Source: Thermophagus sp052400625
GTDB lineage: Bacteria > Bacteroidota > Bacteroidia > Bacteroidales > Marinilabiliaceae
Strand: one strand, 5' to 3'
NCBI GenBank assembly: GCA_052400625.1
Contig: JBQTGH010000004.1
Length of the DNA stretch: 64,000 bases
Shown here: in pieces, positions 25,257-34,164 of the stretch
Numbering within the stretch: position 1 is the first letter of the stretch
How the letters are laid out: each line of letters starts with the position of its first letter
Position numbers and translations under genes: made by a program
The notes under the pieces: model-generated
Told to the model about the DNA's origin: nothing
The model's input: only the letters and a program-made list of their open reading frames with translations
Database searches by the model: none

Positions 25257-25895
25257 TCAATTATATATTACAACAATTAATTCGCGGGGACCATGAGCAC
25301 CCATAACAAGGGTTTTTTCAATATCTGCCGTACGGCTAGGACCTGAAATCAAGGATATTTGGGAAGGTCGGTGTCCATATTTTGCTTCTATCCGCTCAAA
25401 TCCATCCTTAATGGAATGTACCAATTGATCTTTAGCGGCCAATACTACATGAATTGATGGAAAAATATTCATTTTTCGACCTGACGCGGAACTACTCACC
25501 ATAACGCTGCCTGTCAAGGCAACCAATGCCTCACACCCTGTCAATCCGACTTCCGAATCATCTGACTCAGAAAAAGATTCTGCGATGGGAATATCATTTC
25601 CCAAACATTTATCTTTTATGGTACCATCTTCCACCACAAAGTATTCCCAACCTCTTTCCCGTAAAAGTAATTTGAGCTTCAGCCAGGCATCTTCTTCATT
25701 CTTTTCAATGAATACCTGTCCGCCCAATCCTTCCAATTCCTCTATAAAAGAAGAGAGTGGATCCAACAACCTTTCAAACACTTCTCCGTCAGGAACTTCA
25801 TCCTGCCATTTCATTTCCCACGACCGAGGTTTTGAATTCCTCAACTTGGAGAGAATAATTTCCTTAGAATTACTATTATTTATCGGATCCTTCAT
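25257..25895 (-). CDS. LUD-domain protein (LutC/YkgG-like)
   Basis: The 212-residue protein belongs to the LUD family that includes LutC, a subunit of lactate-oxidising complexes. Visible family features are TGCEALVALTGSVMVSSSA (about 118-136) and the C-terminal SLISGPSRTADIEKTLVMGAHGPRELIVVI, where GPSRTADIE is the hallmark. Its start overlaps the end of ftsH by 20 nt, and it precedes cdsA. This order (ftsH, LUD, cdsA, psd) is common in Bacteroidota. LutA and LutB are not here, so its job in this unit is not known. Confidence 0.85.
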   Translation of the reverse strand: MKDPINNSNSKEIILSKLRNSKPRSWEMKWQDEVPDGEVFERLLDPLSSFIEELEGLGGQVFIEKNEEDAWLKLKLLLRERGWEYFVVEDGTIKDKCLGNDIPIAESFSESDDSEVGLTGCEALVALTGSVMVSSSASGRKMNIFPSIHVVLAAKDQLVHSIKDGFERIEAKYGHRPSQISLISGPSRTADIEKTLVMGAHGPRELIVVIYN

Positions 25896-28029
25896 TTTTA
25901 TCCTTATCTTGATCTATGCTCTTATCGTCAGATACATTCTGTTGATCCGAATTAACTATATCTTTTTCCCCCGTCAGTTCTGGACTATCATTATTCCCAT
26001 TCGACGAAATAAAGTGCTGCGGTCCTTTTCTCTTTCCAAATATTCGCTCCAAATCTTCGCTAAAAATAACTTCTTTCTCCAACAATAACTCCGCAAGGTG
26101 AGCGTGTTTTTCTTTATTTTCTGTTAATATTTTTTTCGCCCTGGCATACTGTTCTTCAATAATGGCTGCAGCCTCGCGATCGATAAGCTCTGCTGTTTTC
26201 TCACTATAAGGTCTGTGAAAAGAATACTCACTTTGACCAGAAGAATCGAAAAAGCTGATATTTCCCAATTTCGGACTCATTCCAAAATAACTAACCATCG
26301 CATAGGCCTGACGGGTTACTTTTTCCAGGTCATTCAATGCCCCGGTAGAAATCCTATTAAACATCAACTCTTCAGCAGCACGTCCTCCCAGGGCAGAACA
26401 CATTTCGTCAAGCATTTGTTCCGTTGTTGTCAATTGTCGTTCTTCCGGAAGATACCAAGCCGCTCCCAACGCTTTTCCCCTAGGTACTATGGTTACCTTT
26501 ACCAAGGGATGGGCATGCTCCAGCAACCAGCTAATGACGGCATGTCCGGCTTCATGATAGGCGATCCGTCGTTTTTCATCTTTACTAATAATTTTGTTTT
26601 TCTTTTCCAGCCCCCCAACTATCCGATCAACCGCATCAATAAAATCTTCCCTTTCAACCAGCTTTTTATTTCGTCTGGCAGCAATCAATGCAGCTTCATT
26701 ACAAACATTTGCAATATCGGCACCTGAGAAACCAGGCGTTTGTTTAGCCAGAAAATCTGGATCTACATCCTCTTTAAGTCTTAAAGGACGTAAATGTACT
26801 TTAAAAATATCCTTACGTTCATTCAAATCAGGCAATTCAACAGTAATCTGACGATCGAATCGACCGGCACGCATTAAAGCTCTGTCTAAAATATCTGCCC
26901 GGTTGGTAGCGGCAAGAATTATAACGCCACTGTTAGAGGCAAAGCCATCCATCTCGGTAAGTAACTGATTGAGGGTATTCTCTCTTTCATCATTACTACT
27001 GAAACCAGCATTTTTGCCACGTGCCCGACCTATTGCATCTATCTCATCAATAAATATAATACAAGGTGCTTTTTCTTTAGCTTTTCGAAATAGATCACGA
27101 ACGCGGGAGGCTCCAACCCCCACAAACATCTCCACAAAATCTGATCCTGACATGCTAAAAAACGGCACATTGGCTTCTCCTGCCACAGCTTTTGCCAATA
27201 AAGTTTTCCCCGTCCCGGGAGGTCCTATTAACAAAGCTCCCTTAGGAATTTTACCACCTAGCTCTGTAAATTTCTCAGGTTTTTTCAAAAATTCCACAAT
27301 CTCTTCAACCTCCTGCTTCGCCTCCTCAAGACCTGCAACATCATCAAAATTAACCTTAATGTTGGACTCACGATCAAACATCTTAGCCTTAGATTTTCCA
27401 ACACTAAATATGTTACTAGCACCGCCTCCACCACCTTGAGAACTCATTCGTCGAAAAATAAAGACCCAAATAATAATCACCAGCAGGAGGGGCCATACCA
27501 TACCTATGAAATCTCTGAAGAAATTCACCCTTTCTTCATATTCTACCGGTATTTTAATATTATTTTCATTCTCAGCATCTTTACGAGCTTCCTCAAATCT
27601 ATCAATGGTTGGTATCTTTACGGCAAAATGAGGACCTATTTTAGTAGGGGTATAACCATTACGAAATAACTCGCTATGCTTATCCAACGCATCTTCTGTC
27701 AGAGTTACCTCTGCTACTCCTTCATTGGTAACAACGATTATTTTTCTGATGTCCCCACTTGGCAAAAGCTGATCCTCAAACAGGCTGTAGGATAGGCTTT
27801 GGGGTCCTTGCCCTAAATTAAAGGTACTCACGACAATAAGGGCAAGCAAAATAAGCCCGTAAATCCAATAAACATTAAATTTAGGCATTTTGGGTCCCTG
27901 GGGTTTATCCCCTCCGTCAGTTCCCCCTCCTTGATTCTTCAAAAATTGATTGGAATTATTCCGGTCGCTTTGTGATTTTTCCGGCTCTTGTTTTTGACCT
28001 TTGTGATTTTTTAAATTGTTTTCTGTCAT
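25876..28029 (-). CDS. ftsH: ATP-dependent zinc metalloprotease FtsH
   Basis: FtsH is an inner-membrane AAA+ protease that removes damaged or regulated membrane and cytosolic proteins. The 717-residue product has a polar Asn/Gln-rich N-terminus (about 1-50), one membrane helix (about 52-72), a periplasmic domain, and a second helix (about 175-195). The AAA domain follows with Walker A GPPGTGKT (about 246), Walker B IIFIDEIDAIG (about 300), and the second region of homology NRADILDRALMRAGRFDR. The zinc site is HEAGH (about 446-450). A charged tail ends the protein. It follows rsfS by 27 nt and overlaps the LUD gene by 20 nt. Confidence 0.97.
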   Translation of the reverse strand: MTENNLKNHKGQKQEPEKSQSDRNNSNQFLKNQGGGTDGGDKPQGPKMPKFNVYWIYGLILLALIVVSTFNLGQGPQSLSYSLFEDQLLPSGDIRKIIVVTNEGVAEVTLTEDALDKHSELFRNGYTPTKIGPHFAVKIPTIDRFEEARKDAENENNIKIPVEYEERVNFFRDFIGMVWPLLLVIIIWVFIFRRMSSQGGGGGASNIFSVGKSKAKMFDRESNIKVNFDDVAGLEEAKQEVEEIVEFLKKPEKFTELGGKIPKGALLIGPPGTGKTLLAKAVAGEANVPFFSMSGSDFVEMFVGVGASRVRDLFRKAKEKAPCIIFIDEIDAIGRARGKNAGFSSNDERENTLNQLLTEMDGFASNSGVIILAATNRADILDRALMRAGRFDRQITVELPDLNERKDIFKVHLRPLRLKEDVDPDFLAKQTPGFSGADIANVCNEAALIAARRNKKLVEREDFIDAVDRIVGGLEKKNKIISKDEKRRIAYHEAGHAVISWLLEHAHPLVKVTIVPRGKALGAAWYLPEERQLTTTEQMLDEMCSALGGRAAEELMFNRISTGALNDLEKVTRQAYAMVSYFGMSPKLGNISFFDSSGQSEYSFHRPYSEKTAELIDREAAAIIEEQYARAKKILTENKEKHAHLAELLLEKEVIFSEDLERIFGKRKGPQHFISSNGNNDSPELTGEKDIVNSDQQNVSDDKSIDQDKDKNEGSDK

Positions 28030-28056
28030 ATATATTTACTAAAAGTAAAAGTCCAG

Positions 28057-28437
28057 TTAAAATAAATTCTCTATATCAGTTCTGGCAGCATCGGCCCATA
28101 GCTCTTCAAGATTATAAAATTGCCTTATTTCTTTTTGAAAAACATGTGCAACTACATTCAGATAATCCATTAATACCCATTCGGCATTTTGTTTCCCTTC
28201 AACATGAAACGGTTTTTCACCGGCATGATTTAAAACTATCTCTTCTATGGATTCAGAAACTGCATCAACATGAATATTACTATCACCTTCACATATAACA
28301 AAATACTCTGCAATACTATTTTCAATGTTTCTAAGATCAAGAATGGTAATGTTATTCCCTTTTTTTTCCTGAATTCCTTCGACTATCGCTTCTACCAACT
28401 TTTCGGATGATACAACATCATTACTATTTCCAATCAT
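28057..28437 (-). CDS. rsfS: Ribosomal silencing factor RsfS
   Basis: RsfS (Iojap/YbeB) binds ribosomal protein L14 and blocks joining of the subunits when nutrients are low. The 126-residue product has the family motifs NITILDLRNIENSIAEYFVICEG (about 29-51) and the later EWVLMDYLNVVAHVFQKEIRQFYNLEELW (about 85-113), with the conserved W.L.D.....VHVF pattern. It is the first gene of the unit continuing with ftsH. The start is ATG 28437. Confidence 0.93.
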   Translation of the reverse strand: MIGNSNDVVSSEKLVEAIVEGIQEKKGNNITILDLRNIENSIAEYFVICEGDSNIHVDAVSESIEEIVLNHAGEKPFHVEGKQNAEWVLMDYLNVVAHVFQKEIRQFYNLEELWADAARTDIENLF

Positions 28438-28748
28438 TCACTACTGCATTTTATTCATTTGTATAAATCTTACTCAAACTATTGGCTGAATGGCACACAA
28501 ATAGCCTCGCGTTTCTTTATGCATTTTCTTTTCATTGCAATTGTTGCCAGGCTCTGCGCAATAGGTCTAACCAACTGAATTCAATCAAAAAATCACACCA
28601 TGAAATTTTACTAAAATCCAATTCTACCAACCAGACAACTTAATTTTCCTGAAAAAACAATGCCATAATTAATTTTGACTTCAAAGATAATACTTTAATA
28701 GAACATATATAGCTATTTTTGTCAACACTCACCACTCGGAGTGACAAA
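28438..28748. other. Divergent intergenic region between rsfS and birA
   Basis: This 311-nt AT-rich gap separates two divergent transcription units and must hold both promoters. I did not find a clean -33/-7 pair of the Bacteroidota type. No other gene or fold is evident. Confidence 0.5.
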
Positions 28749-29510
28749 ATGACCTTAAATTCCAGACAAATGAAATCAGTCCCTGAAATTATTCAATTAA
28801 ATAGCATCCCTTCCACGAGCACCCATTTGAAAGAGCTACTGAAACAACAAACCCTGACAGAATGTTCGGTGGTTATCACCAACAATCAAACAGCCGGAAG
28901 AGGCCAACCAGGAAATTCATGGGAATCAGCCCCTGGAAAGAATCTCTCTTTCTCAATCGTATTATACCCCGACATGGTAGCCCCTGCCCACCAATTCATC
29001 ATTTCAAAAACCATCTCCGTAGCATTGGCTGTTGCTCTCGGGAAGTTAATATCACCTATTGAAATCAAATGGCCCAATGACATCTATTATAACAATAAAA
29101 AACTTGGAGGAATACTGATCGAGAATTCTTTGAATGGAAACCTTATAAGTCAATCCGTCGTGGGAATCGGAATAAATATCAACCAAATCAATTTTTCTTC
29201 TACTATTCCCAACCCCACATCTATGAAATTAATCAGTGGAAAGAGCTGGGATTTGAAAAATGTTTTTCTCCAGTTATACCAGTCCATTCTCGAACATTAT
29301 GAAAATCTAAAGGAAGAAAACACAAATGATATTGAAGAAAAGTATCTTTCTTTTCTATATAGGAAGACAGGTTTTTTCAAATACCGTGACAAAACGGGAG
29401 AATTTCTGGCTTCAATAAATAAAATCGGACCAGCCGGTCACCTCTATTTGACTCGGAGCAACGGCGCCATATCGAAATATGCTTTTAAGGAAGTAGAATT
29501 TATCCTTTAA
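28749..29510 (+). CDS. birA: Biotin-[acetyl-CoA-carboxylase] ligase
   Basis: The enzyme activates biotin to biotinyl-AMP and attaches it to carrier proteins. The product has the GRGQPGNSWES motif (about 48-58), equivalent to GRGRRGR.W, which binds biotinyl-AMP. It also has the LPNDIY equivalent IKWPNDIYYNNKKLGGILIE (about 110-129) with the catalytic Lys. There is no N-terminal helix-turn-helix, so it is a monofunctional ligase, not the E. coli-type repressor. ATG 28749 is taken as the start; TTG 28719 and ATG 28770 are alternatives. Its stop overlaps that of the convergent SRPBCC gene by 4 nt. Confidence 0.9.
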   Translation: MTLNSRQMKSVPEIIQLNSIPSTSTHLKELLKQQTLTECSVVITNNQTAGRGQPGNSWESAPGKNLSFSIVLYPDMVAPAHQFIISKTISVALAVALGKLISPIEIKWPNDIYYNNKKLGGILIENSLNGNLISQSVVGIGININQINFSSTIPNPTSMKLISGKSWDLKNVFLQLYQSILEHYENLKEENTNDIEEKYLSFLYRKTGFFKYRDKTGEFLASINKIGPAGHLYLTRSNGAISKYAFKEVEFIL

Positions 29511-29911
29511 TAGGAATGAGATGCTATGGCATCTCCTAAAAGCCCAACGAACCTCTGCAATGGACCGGAAGCCACCATCTTAAGCATGGGATTCAATTCG
29601 GCATCCAAGGTTACTTTAACTTTTGTTGTAGCAGTATCCGTTTCTTTTAATTGAATCCAAAGAAAAAAGTGAAAAGGAACAGATCCATCAGCTGTGTATT
29701 TGATCATTTTGGCAGGTTCCTTGTCAATAATTTTTAACCCAACCTGCCCTATTCCAACAACTTCAAAACGACAGCTATCGCCAAAACTTTTCCAATCCTT
29801 AATCTTATCTGAAGGAAGAAGATCCTCAAAATTGTCGAAGTCCGATAATTTACTGTAAATCTTGGAAGCAGGTTGATTAACTGCTTTTATATCACTTTCA
29901 AATCTTGTCAT
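29507..29911 (-). CDS. SRPBCC-fold protein
   Basis: The product is 134 residues from ATG 29911 (MTRFESDIKAVNQPASKIYS). It has the helix-grip (START-like) pattern: an initial strand, LSDFDNFEDLLPSDKIKDW, alternating strands around VVGIGQVGLKIIDKEP, and a long C-terminal helix. Such proteins bind hydrophobic ligands; the ligand here is unknown. It begins 2 nt after the pyrE stop, so the two are co-transcribed. This pairing with pyrE recurs in Bacteroidota in my experience. A longer frame start at 29926 is less likely because it overlaps pyrE. Confidence 0.75.
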   Translation of the reverse strand: MTRFESDIKAVNQPASKIYSKLSDFDNFEDLLPSDKIKDWKSFGDSCRFEVVGIGQVGLKIIDKEPAKMIKYTADGSVPFHFFLWIQLKETDTATTKVKVTLDAELNPMLKMVASGPLQRFVGLLGDAIASHSY

Positions 29912-29913
29912 AA

Positions 29914-30546
29914 CTATTTCTTCCAATTGGCAGGATCATCTCTCCATTTTGCCAAAGCATTCAAATCATCAGACGAAACATATCCGCCTTCAGCAGCGAT
30001 TCGTATTAAGGTCTGATAATCACTCAAGGTTTCACACTCCACGTTTGCTTGGGAAAAGTTTTCCTCAGCGATCTTAAACCCATAAGAGAAAATAGCAAAC
30101 ATACCCAAAACTTCAGCTCCGTTATTTCGTAAAGCCTCAACCGCCTTAAGACTGCTTCCGCCTGTAGAAATCAGATCTTCTATTACAACCACTTTTTGTC
30201 CAGGTTTGAGATCGCCTTCAATTAAATTTTCCAACCCATGCCCTTTAGGACTGGACCGAACATAAACAAATGGTTTTCCCAACAAATCAGCAACCATTGC
30301 CCCTTGTGCAATCGCACCTGTTGCAACACCTGCAATAACGTCTACAGAAGACCATCGTTCCAAAATGCGCCTCGCAAACTCAATCTTAATAAAATTACGA
30401 ATATTTGGATAAGAAAGCGTTTGGCGGTTGTCACAATATATGGGGGCAACCCATCCTGAAGCCCATGTAAAAGGGTTTGCAGGTTGTAGTTTTATTGCTT
30501 TTATTTGCAATAGCTGAAGGGCTATTTTTTCTTTCAAATTTTCCAT
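29914..30546 (-). CDS. pyrE: Orotate phosphoribosyltransferase
   Basis: PyrE joins orotate to PRPP, giving orotidine monophosphate in pyrimidine synthesis. From ATG 30546 (MENLKEKIALQL) the product has 210 residues. The PRPP-binding motif VVVIEDLISTGGSSLKAVEAL (about 118-138) is complete. WASGWVAPIYCDNRQTLSYP and VRSSPKGHGLENLIEG, which carries the catalytic loop Lys, are also present. An upstream extension of 49 residues to 30693 is rejected because the homologous part starts at MENLKEK. Its start codon overlaps the region where the divergent NUDIX gene begins. Confidence 0.95.
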   Translation of the reverse strand: MENLKEKIALQLLQIKAIKLQPANPFTWASGWVAPIYCDNRQTLSYPNIRNFIKIEFARRILERWSSVDVIAGVATGAIAQGAMVADLLGKPFVYVRSSPKGHGLENLIEGDLKPGQKVVVIEDLISTGGSSLKAVEALRNNGAEVLGMFAIFSYGFKIAEENFSQANVECETLSDYQTLIRIAAEGGYVSSDDLNALAKWRDDPANWKK

Positions 30547-30553
30547 GTCGCAA

Positions 30554-31174
30554 ATGTACAAGATATTTTTTAAAGATAGAGTCATCTTTTTAACGAACAA
30601 AATCGATTCGGTTCTTACTCCAGAATTTAGTGCCATACATAAATTAGGAAGTGAAGGAGAATTAAGAAAGTTTATCCGAAATTTTGAACACAATAAAGAC
30701 AGAAAAGAAGCTTACATCTATCATCACAATGAACATGAGCTTTTCTTGCGTTTCAAAAAAAACTTTAAAAATATCCCCGCTGCCGGTGGACTTGTCTGGG
30801 ACCCAAAAAAAGAACACTTTCTGGGCATGGCACGCAGAGGTCAAAACGATCTACCCAAAGGCAAACTTGAACCCGGAGAAACCTTTGAAGACGCAGCTAT
30901 TAGGGAAGTAGAAGAAGAATGTAATATTGACAACCTCAAAATACTTAACCCCATCACTTCAACGTTCCATACTTATTACATTAAAAACATCCCTGTTTTA
31001 AAAGAAACCAAATGGTTCGAAATGATCTATTACGGGCAAAAAAAACCCACCCCTCAACAAGAAGAAGATATAACAGAAGTTAACTGGGTAAATTTGGACC
31101 AAACTGAACAATTTACCAATAACACCTACCCATCTATTAAAGAAATTTTTAATCTGATTAAAAAGGATTTGTAA
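30554..31174 (+). CDS. NUDIX hydrolase
   Basis: The protein hydrolyses a nucleoside-diphosphate-linked compound; the substrate cannot be told. It has an N-terminal domain (about 1-65) and a NUDIX domain with the box GKLEPGETFEDAAIREVEEECNI (about 97-119), matching G-x5-E-x7-R-E-x-x-E-E-x-G-x except for Cys in place of the last Gly. The preceding RRGQNDLPKGK is typical. ATG 30554 is preferred (MYKIFFKDR). ATG 30545 would overlap the pyrE start codon by two bases. It is transcribed away from pyrE. Confidence 0.85.
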   Translation: MYKIFFKDRVIFLTNKIDSVLTPEFSAIHKLGSEGELRKFIRNFEHNKDRKEAYIYHHNEHELFLRFKKNFKNIPAAGGLVWDPKKEHFLGMARRGQNDLPKGKLEPGETFEDAAIREVEEECNIDNLKILNPITSTFHTYYIKNIPVLKETKWFEMIYYGQKKPTPQQEEDITEVNWVNLDQTEQFTNNTYPSIKEIFNLIKKDL

Positions 31175-31191
31175 TTTCAAAAAAAATCCAA

Positions 31192-31803
31192 ATGAGCGAT
31201 CACGAAGAAGCTTTTAAACAATGGAAAGAGGAAACTCGGCGTGAAGCATTAGAAAAAGAGCTTTCACGACTCCAAAAAGAAAACATAACAAAAAACCGAT
31301 ACCTTAAAAAAATGAAAACAGGACTATTCAGTGTGACTGCTTTGCTGATTTTGTCTTGTATTTTTATATTAACACAATACAATCCTTCAAATCCCAGACA
31401 AAAGCCACATGAAAAGGCAAAACTAAATCAAGAAAAAATAACCCATAAGACTCCTCTAGGTTCAGAATTATCCTCAAATATAGATCAGTTAATCTTAATA
31501 ACCCCAGTATCGGATACAATAAGATTCCGAATTCCAGACGACGGAATTTTTTTCAGCGTTCAGGTGGGAGCCTACATGGGAATAGACATGGACAAATTCA
31601 AACAAAATATGGTTTCGCTTCGTCAAATTGACTATGATGATATAAACCAGTTTACGCTAGGAATTTTCACCTCATATGAAGAAGCGGTTGAATTTCGTGA
31701 CTTGGTAAAACAGATAGGGTTTCAGGAAGCATACATTACTGCTATGCAAGGAGAAAAAAGAATTAACATTCGAGAAGCTCTGCAACAAAGAACAAAAAAG
31801 TAA
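31192..31803 (+). CDS. Membrane protein with C-terminal SPOR-like domain
   Basis: The 203-residue product has a cytosolic, highly charged coiled-coil N-terminus (about 1-40), one membrane helix (about 43-60), a low-complexity linker, and a C-terminal SPOR-type domain (about 122-190; FFSVQVGAYMGIDMDKF ... FTLGIFTSYEEAVEFRDLVK). SPOR domains bind denuded peptidoglycan glycans, often at the division site. The topology is N-in, C-periplasmic. It follows the NUDIX gene by 17 nt and ends 11 nt from the convergent AI-2E transporter gene. Confidence 0.7.
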   Translation: MSDHEEAFKQWKEETRREALEKELSRLQKENITKNRYLKKMKTGLFSVTALLILSCIFILTQYNPSNPRQKPHEKAKLNQEKITHKTPLGSELSSNIDQLILITPVSDTIRFRIPDDGIFFSVQVGAYMGIDMDKFKQNMVSLRQIDYDDINQFTLGIFTSYEEAVEFRDLVKQIGFQEAYITAMQGEKRINIREALQQRTKK

Positions 31804-31814
31804 TTCGTTTGAAT

Positions 31815-32918
31815 TCACATCCGGTCTGTAAGCTTTTTAACCACTTCATTATTGTTAAAAAACTCTCTGGCAATAACTCGAATGATGGTATAAACCGGAA
31901 TTGCAAAAAACATTCCCAAGACTCCTGCCAAATAACCTCCGCCCAATATAACAATAAAAATTTCCAAAGGATGGGCTTTTACACTACTGGAAAAAATAAG
32001 TGGCTGAAACAATATATTATCCATTAATTGAACAATAACATAAACCAACACCATTCCTCCAAAAAAGGAAAAAAAAGAATATGGTAACGGGAGTTGCAAG
32101 TAGACCAAAGTACCTACACTAATGCCAAAAAATGCACCAAACAGAGGCCCCAGATAAGGAATAATATTCATCAAACCACTTATAATCCCTATAATAGCCG
32201 CATGATTAAATCCGATTCCTAATATTGAAAAACCACTGGTTACAATAGTGCCAACCAACATCGTTTGGATAAGTATCCCCAAAAAATATCTTCTCAACAA
32301 ATATCGAATGGAGAGCAAAGCATGCCGAATTCCGGTCTCATGCCTCTGAGGAACAAAAAGCAAAATACCGCCTATGAGTAATCCCTCTTCTTTTAAAAAA
32401 AAGAAAGTTATAAAAGATATCGAAAATGCTGCAATAAAAACACCGCCCAAAAAGCCAGCCAATGAAGCAAAAAACTGACGTACCTGCTCAAAATCCAAAA
32501 ATGTCAGCAATGCATCCTCAAACTGCCTTTCAAAGCCACTCATTATGGTGCGTCCAATCTCCGAATGTTTGAGTGGCGCAAAAGTATCAGAGAGTAATTT
32601 CCCGATTTTGTCCAAAGCAACCGGAACATCTATTCTTGAAAAGAATTGGATTTCAGAAGCAATTAAAGGAACCGTAAAACGGAAAAACAAAACAATTACG
32701 ACCCATAAAGTTAAAACCGTCAGCAATGCAGACAGCGTCTTTCCCACAAAAAATCGCCCTATCTGAATGCGACAATAAAGATCGAACATTGGTCGAGTAA
32801 CCAATGAAATAACTGCTGAAACCCCCACAAAAACAACTATTGAACGAAAATACCATAACAGGAAAAAACTACCAAAAATGGCAATTGTAAAGAATAAATA
32901 TTTAAGGACCTGTTTCAT
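31815..32918 (-). CDS. AI-2E family transporter (PerM-like)
   Basis: The 367-residue protein has about seven to eight membrane segments and the signature arrangement of the AI-2E/PerM family. A central soluble part (about 85-150) is followed by a C-terminal half with IGIISGLMNIIPYLGPLFGAFFG (about 240-262), VLVYVIVQLMDNILFQPLIF and SVKAHPLEIFIVILGGGYLAGVLGMFFAIP (about 310-340). Members export small molecules or act in Na+/H+ exchange; the cargo here is unknown. It stands alone, convergent with the SPOR gene. Confidence 0.88.
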   Translation of the reverse strand: MKQVLKYLFFTIAIFGSFFLLWYFRSIVVFVGVSAVISLVTRPMFDLYCRIQIGRFFVGKTLSALLTVLTLWVVIVLFFRFTVPLIASEIQFFSRIDVPVALDKIGKLLSDTFAPLKHSEIGRTIMSGFERQFEDALLTFLDFEQVRQFFASLAGFLGGVFIAAFSISFITFFFLKEEGLLIGGILLFVPQRHETGIRHALLSIRYLLRRYFLGILIQTMLVGTIVTSGFSILGIGFNHAAIIGIISGLMNIIPYLGPLFGAFFGISVGTLVYLQLPLPYSFFSFFGGMVLVYVIVQLMDNILFQPLIFSSSVKAHPLEIFIVILGGGYLAGVLGMFFAIPVYTIIRVIAREFFNNNEVVKKLTDRM

Positions 32919-33341
32919 GAATTCAGAACAAAAATTTTTCTTTTTTCAATATATATACGTTCATCAAAAGGATAAACCCTTTTTATTTTACAACAGACAA
33001 CCAACCATCATATTTAATCTCAAGCAAGAACCATTAGAAAATCCTCTATTCTTTTTTTACCAGATTTCATAATTCAACCTTTCACTTGAACACTAGACCG
33101 AAATATCATTATTTTTTAATCTATCCAATCATTTCAATTCTACAACACAGGCATTTCCATAAAAACAACAGAATTACTCAAATATACAAATTAATAGTTA
33201 ACAAATACACTTCAGATCTTTTACAAAAAAAGGGAATCAATACTGCCGATAATATATTAAAAAAAACTTTGTTTTTACCTCGAAACTTATCATATTAGTG
33301 TACTATTTTCATAAGAAACCATTTTAAACCTAAGCCAGACT
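32919..33341. other. Non-coding AT-rich interval
   Basis: This 423-nt gap is between the AI-2E transporter gene (minus) and the ADP-ribosylglycohydrolase gene (plus). It must contain both promoters. The sequence TTTGTTTTTACCTCG near 33270 is a partial match to a Bacteroidota promoter only. I see no RNA fold or gene; the open frames here have poor codon composition. Confidence 0.5.
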
Positions 33342-34142
33342 ATGAAAGGTGCCATCATTGGAGACATTATAGGATCTGCATTTAAGACCGACAATGCTTC
33401 AAATACCGAATTTCAACTATTCAAACCCTCATCCGCATTTACAGATGATACCATTTTAACACTCGCCACAGCAGATGCCATAATTAATCGGACAACATAC
33501 GAGAAAACACTCAAAAAATGGGTGCGGAATTTCCCTAAAGCAGGTTATCGTCCCCTGTTTCTGGAATGGGCCCTATCAGACGACACAACGCCATACATCA
33601 GTAAAGGAGACGGAGCTGCAAGAAGAATCAGTCCTATCGGCTTTGCCGCCAGAAACATCGATGAGGCTTTATCCGAGGCAGAGATAAGCACAAAAATTAC
33701 CCACAATATTCCTGAACGCATCAAAGCTGCCAAAGCCGTTGCGGCAGCCATACATATGTGCAGAAAAACGGGGACAAAGAAAGAGATAAAAACATTCATC
33801 GGCCAGGCTTTTGACTATGATCTCTCAATAACGGTACAAAACTGGAAGTCCATAAAAATTTCACCAGACAGTGACATATCTCCGGTACAACCTGCATTCG
33901 CAGCATTTCTGGAAGCATCTGACTTTGAAGAAGCCATCCGCCTTGCTATTTCTATAGGTGGTCCAAGTAATACCATAGCATCAATAGCAGGCGGATTAGC
34001 AGAAGCCTATTTCGAACATATCCCCAAATCAATCATTCGCAAAGCTCTATCTCGGCTTACTCCTGAAATGCAAACAATAATGAATGCTTTTGAGGAAAAA
34101 TTCCTTTCTCATTCCACTGAAAACAGAAAAGTTTTAAATTAA
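33342..34142 (+). CDS. ADP-ribosylglycohydrolase family protein
   Basis: The 266-residue product has the DraG-like fold. The N-terminal GAIIGDIIGSAFK (about 3-15) and SSAFTDDTILTLATADAII (about 30-48) carry the T-D-D residues that bind the first Mg2+. Family members remove ADP-ribose from arginine or other targets. The C-terminal second metal motif, commonly G.D.DT.A...G, appears as SIGGPSNTIASIAGGLAEA (about 205-223), where the two Asp residues are replaced by P-S-N, so metal binding at the second site may be altered. The target is unknown. It is convergent with lon. Confidence 0.85.
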   Translation: MKGAIIGDIIGSAFKTDNASNTEFQLFKPSSAFTDDTILTLATADAIINRTTYEKTLKKWVRNFPKAGYRPLFLEWALSDDTTPYISKGDGAARRISPIGFAARNIDEALSEAEISTKITHNIPERIKAAKAVAAAIHMCRKTGTKKEIKTFIGQAFDYDLSITVQNWKSIKISPDSDISPVQPAFAAFLEASDFEEAIRLAISIGGPSNTIASIAGGLAEAYFEHIPKSIIRKALSRLTPEMQTIMNAFEEKFLSHSTENRKVLN

Positions 34143-34164
34143 AGACATATTGCAATAATACTTT

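Noticed and set aside
33086..33298. 70-codon plus frame in the gap before the ADP-ribosylglycohydrolase gene
   Set aside because: Unusual Ile/Asn/His-rich composition, no motif; taken as AT-rich noise.
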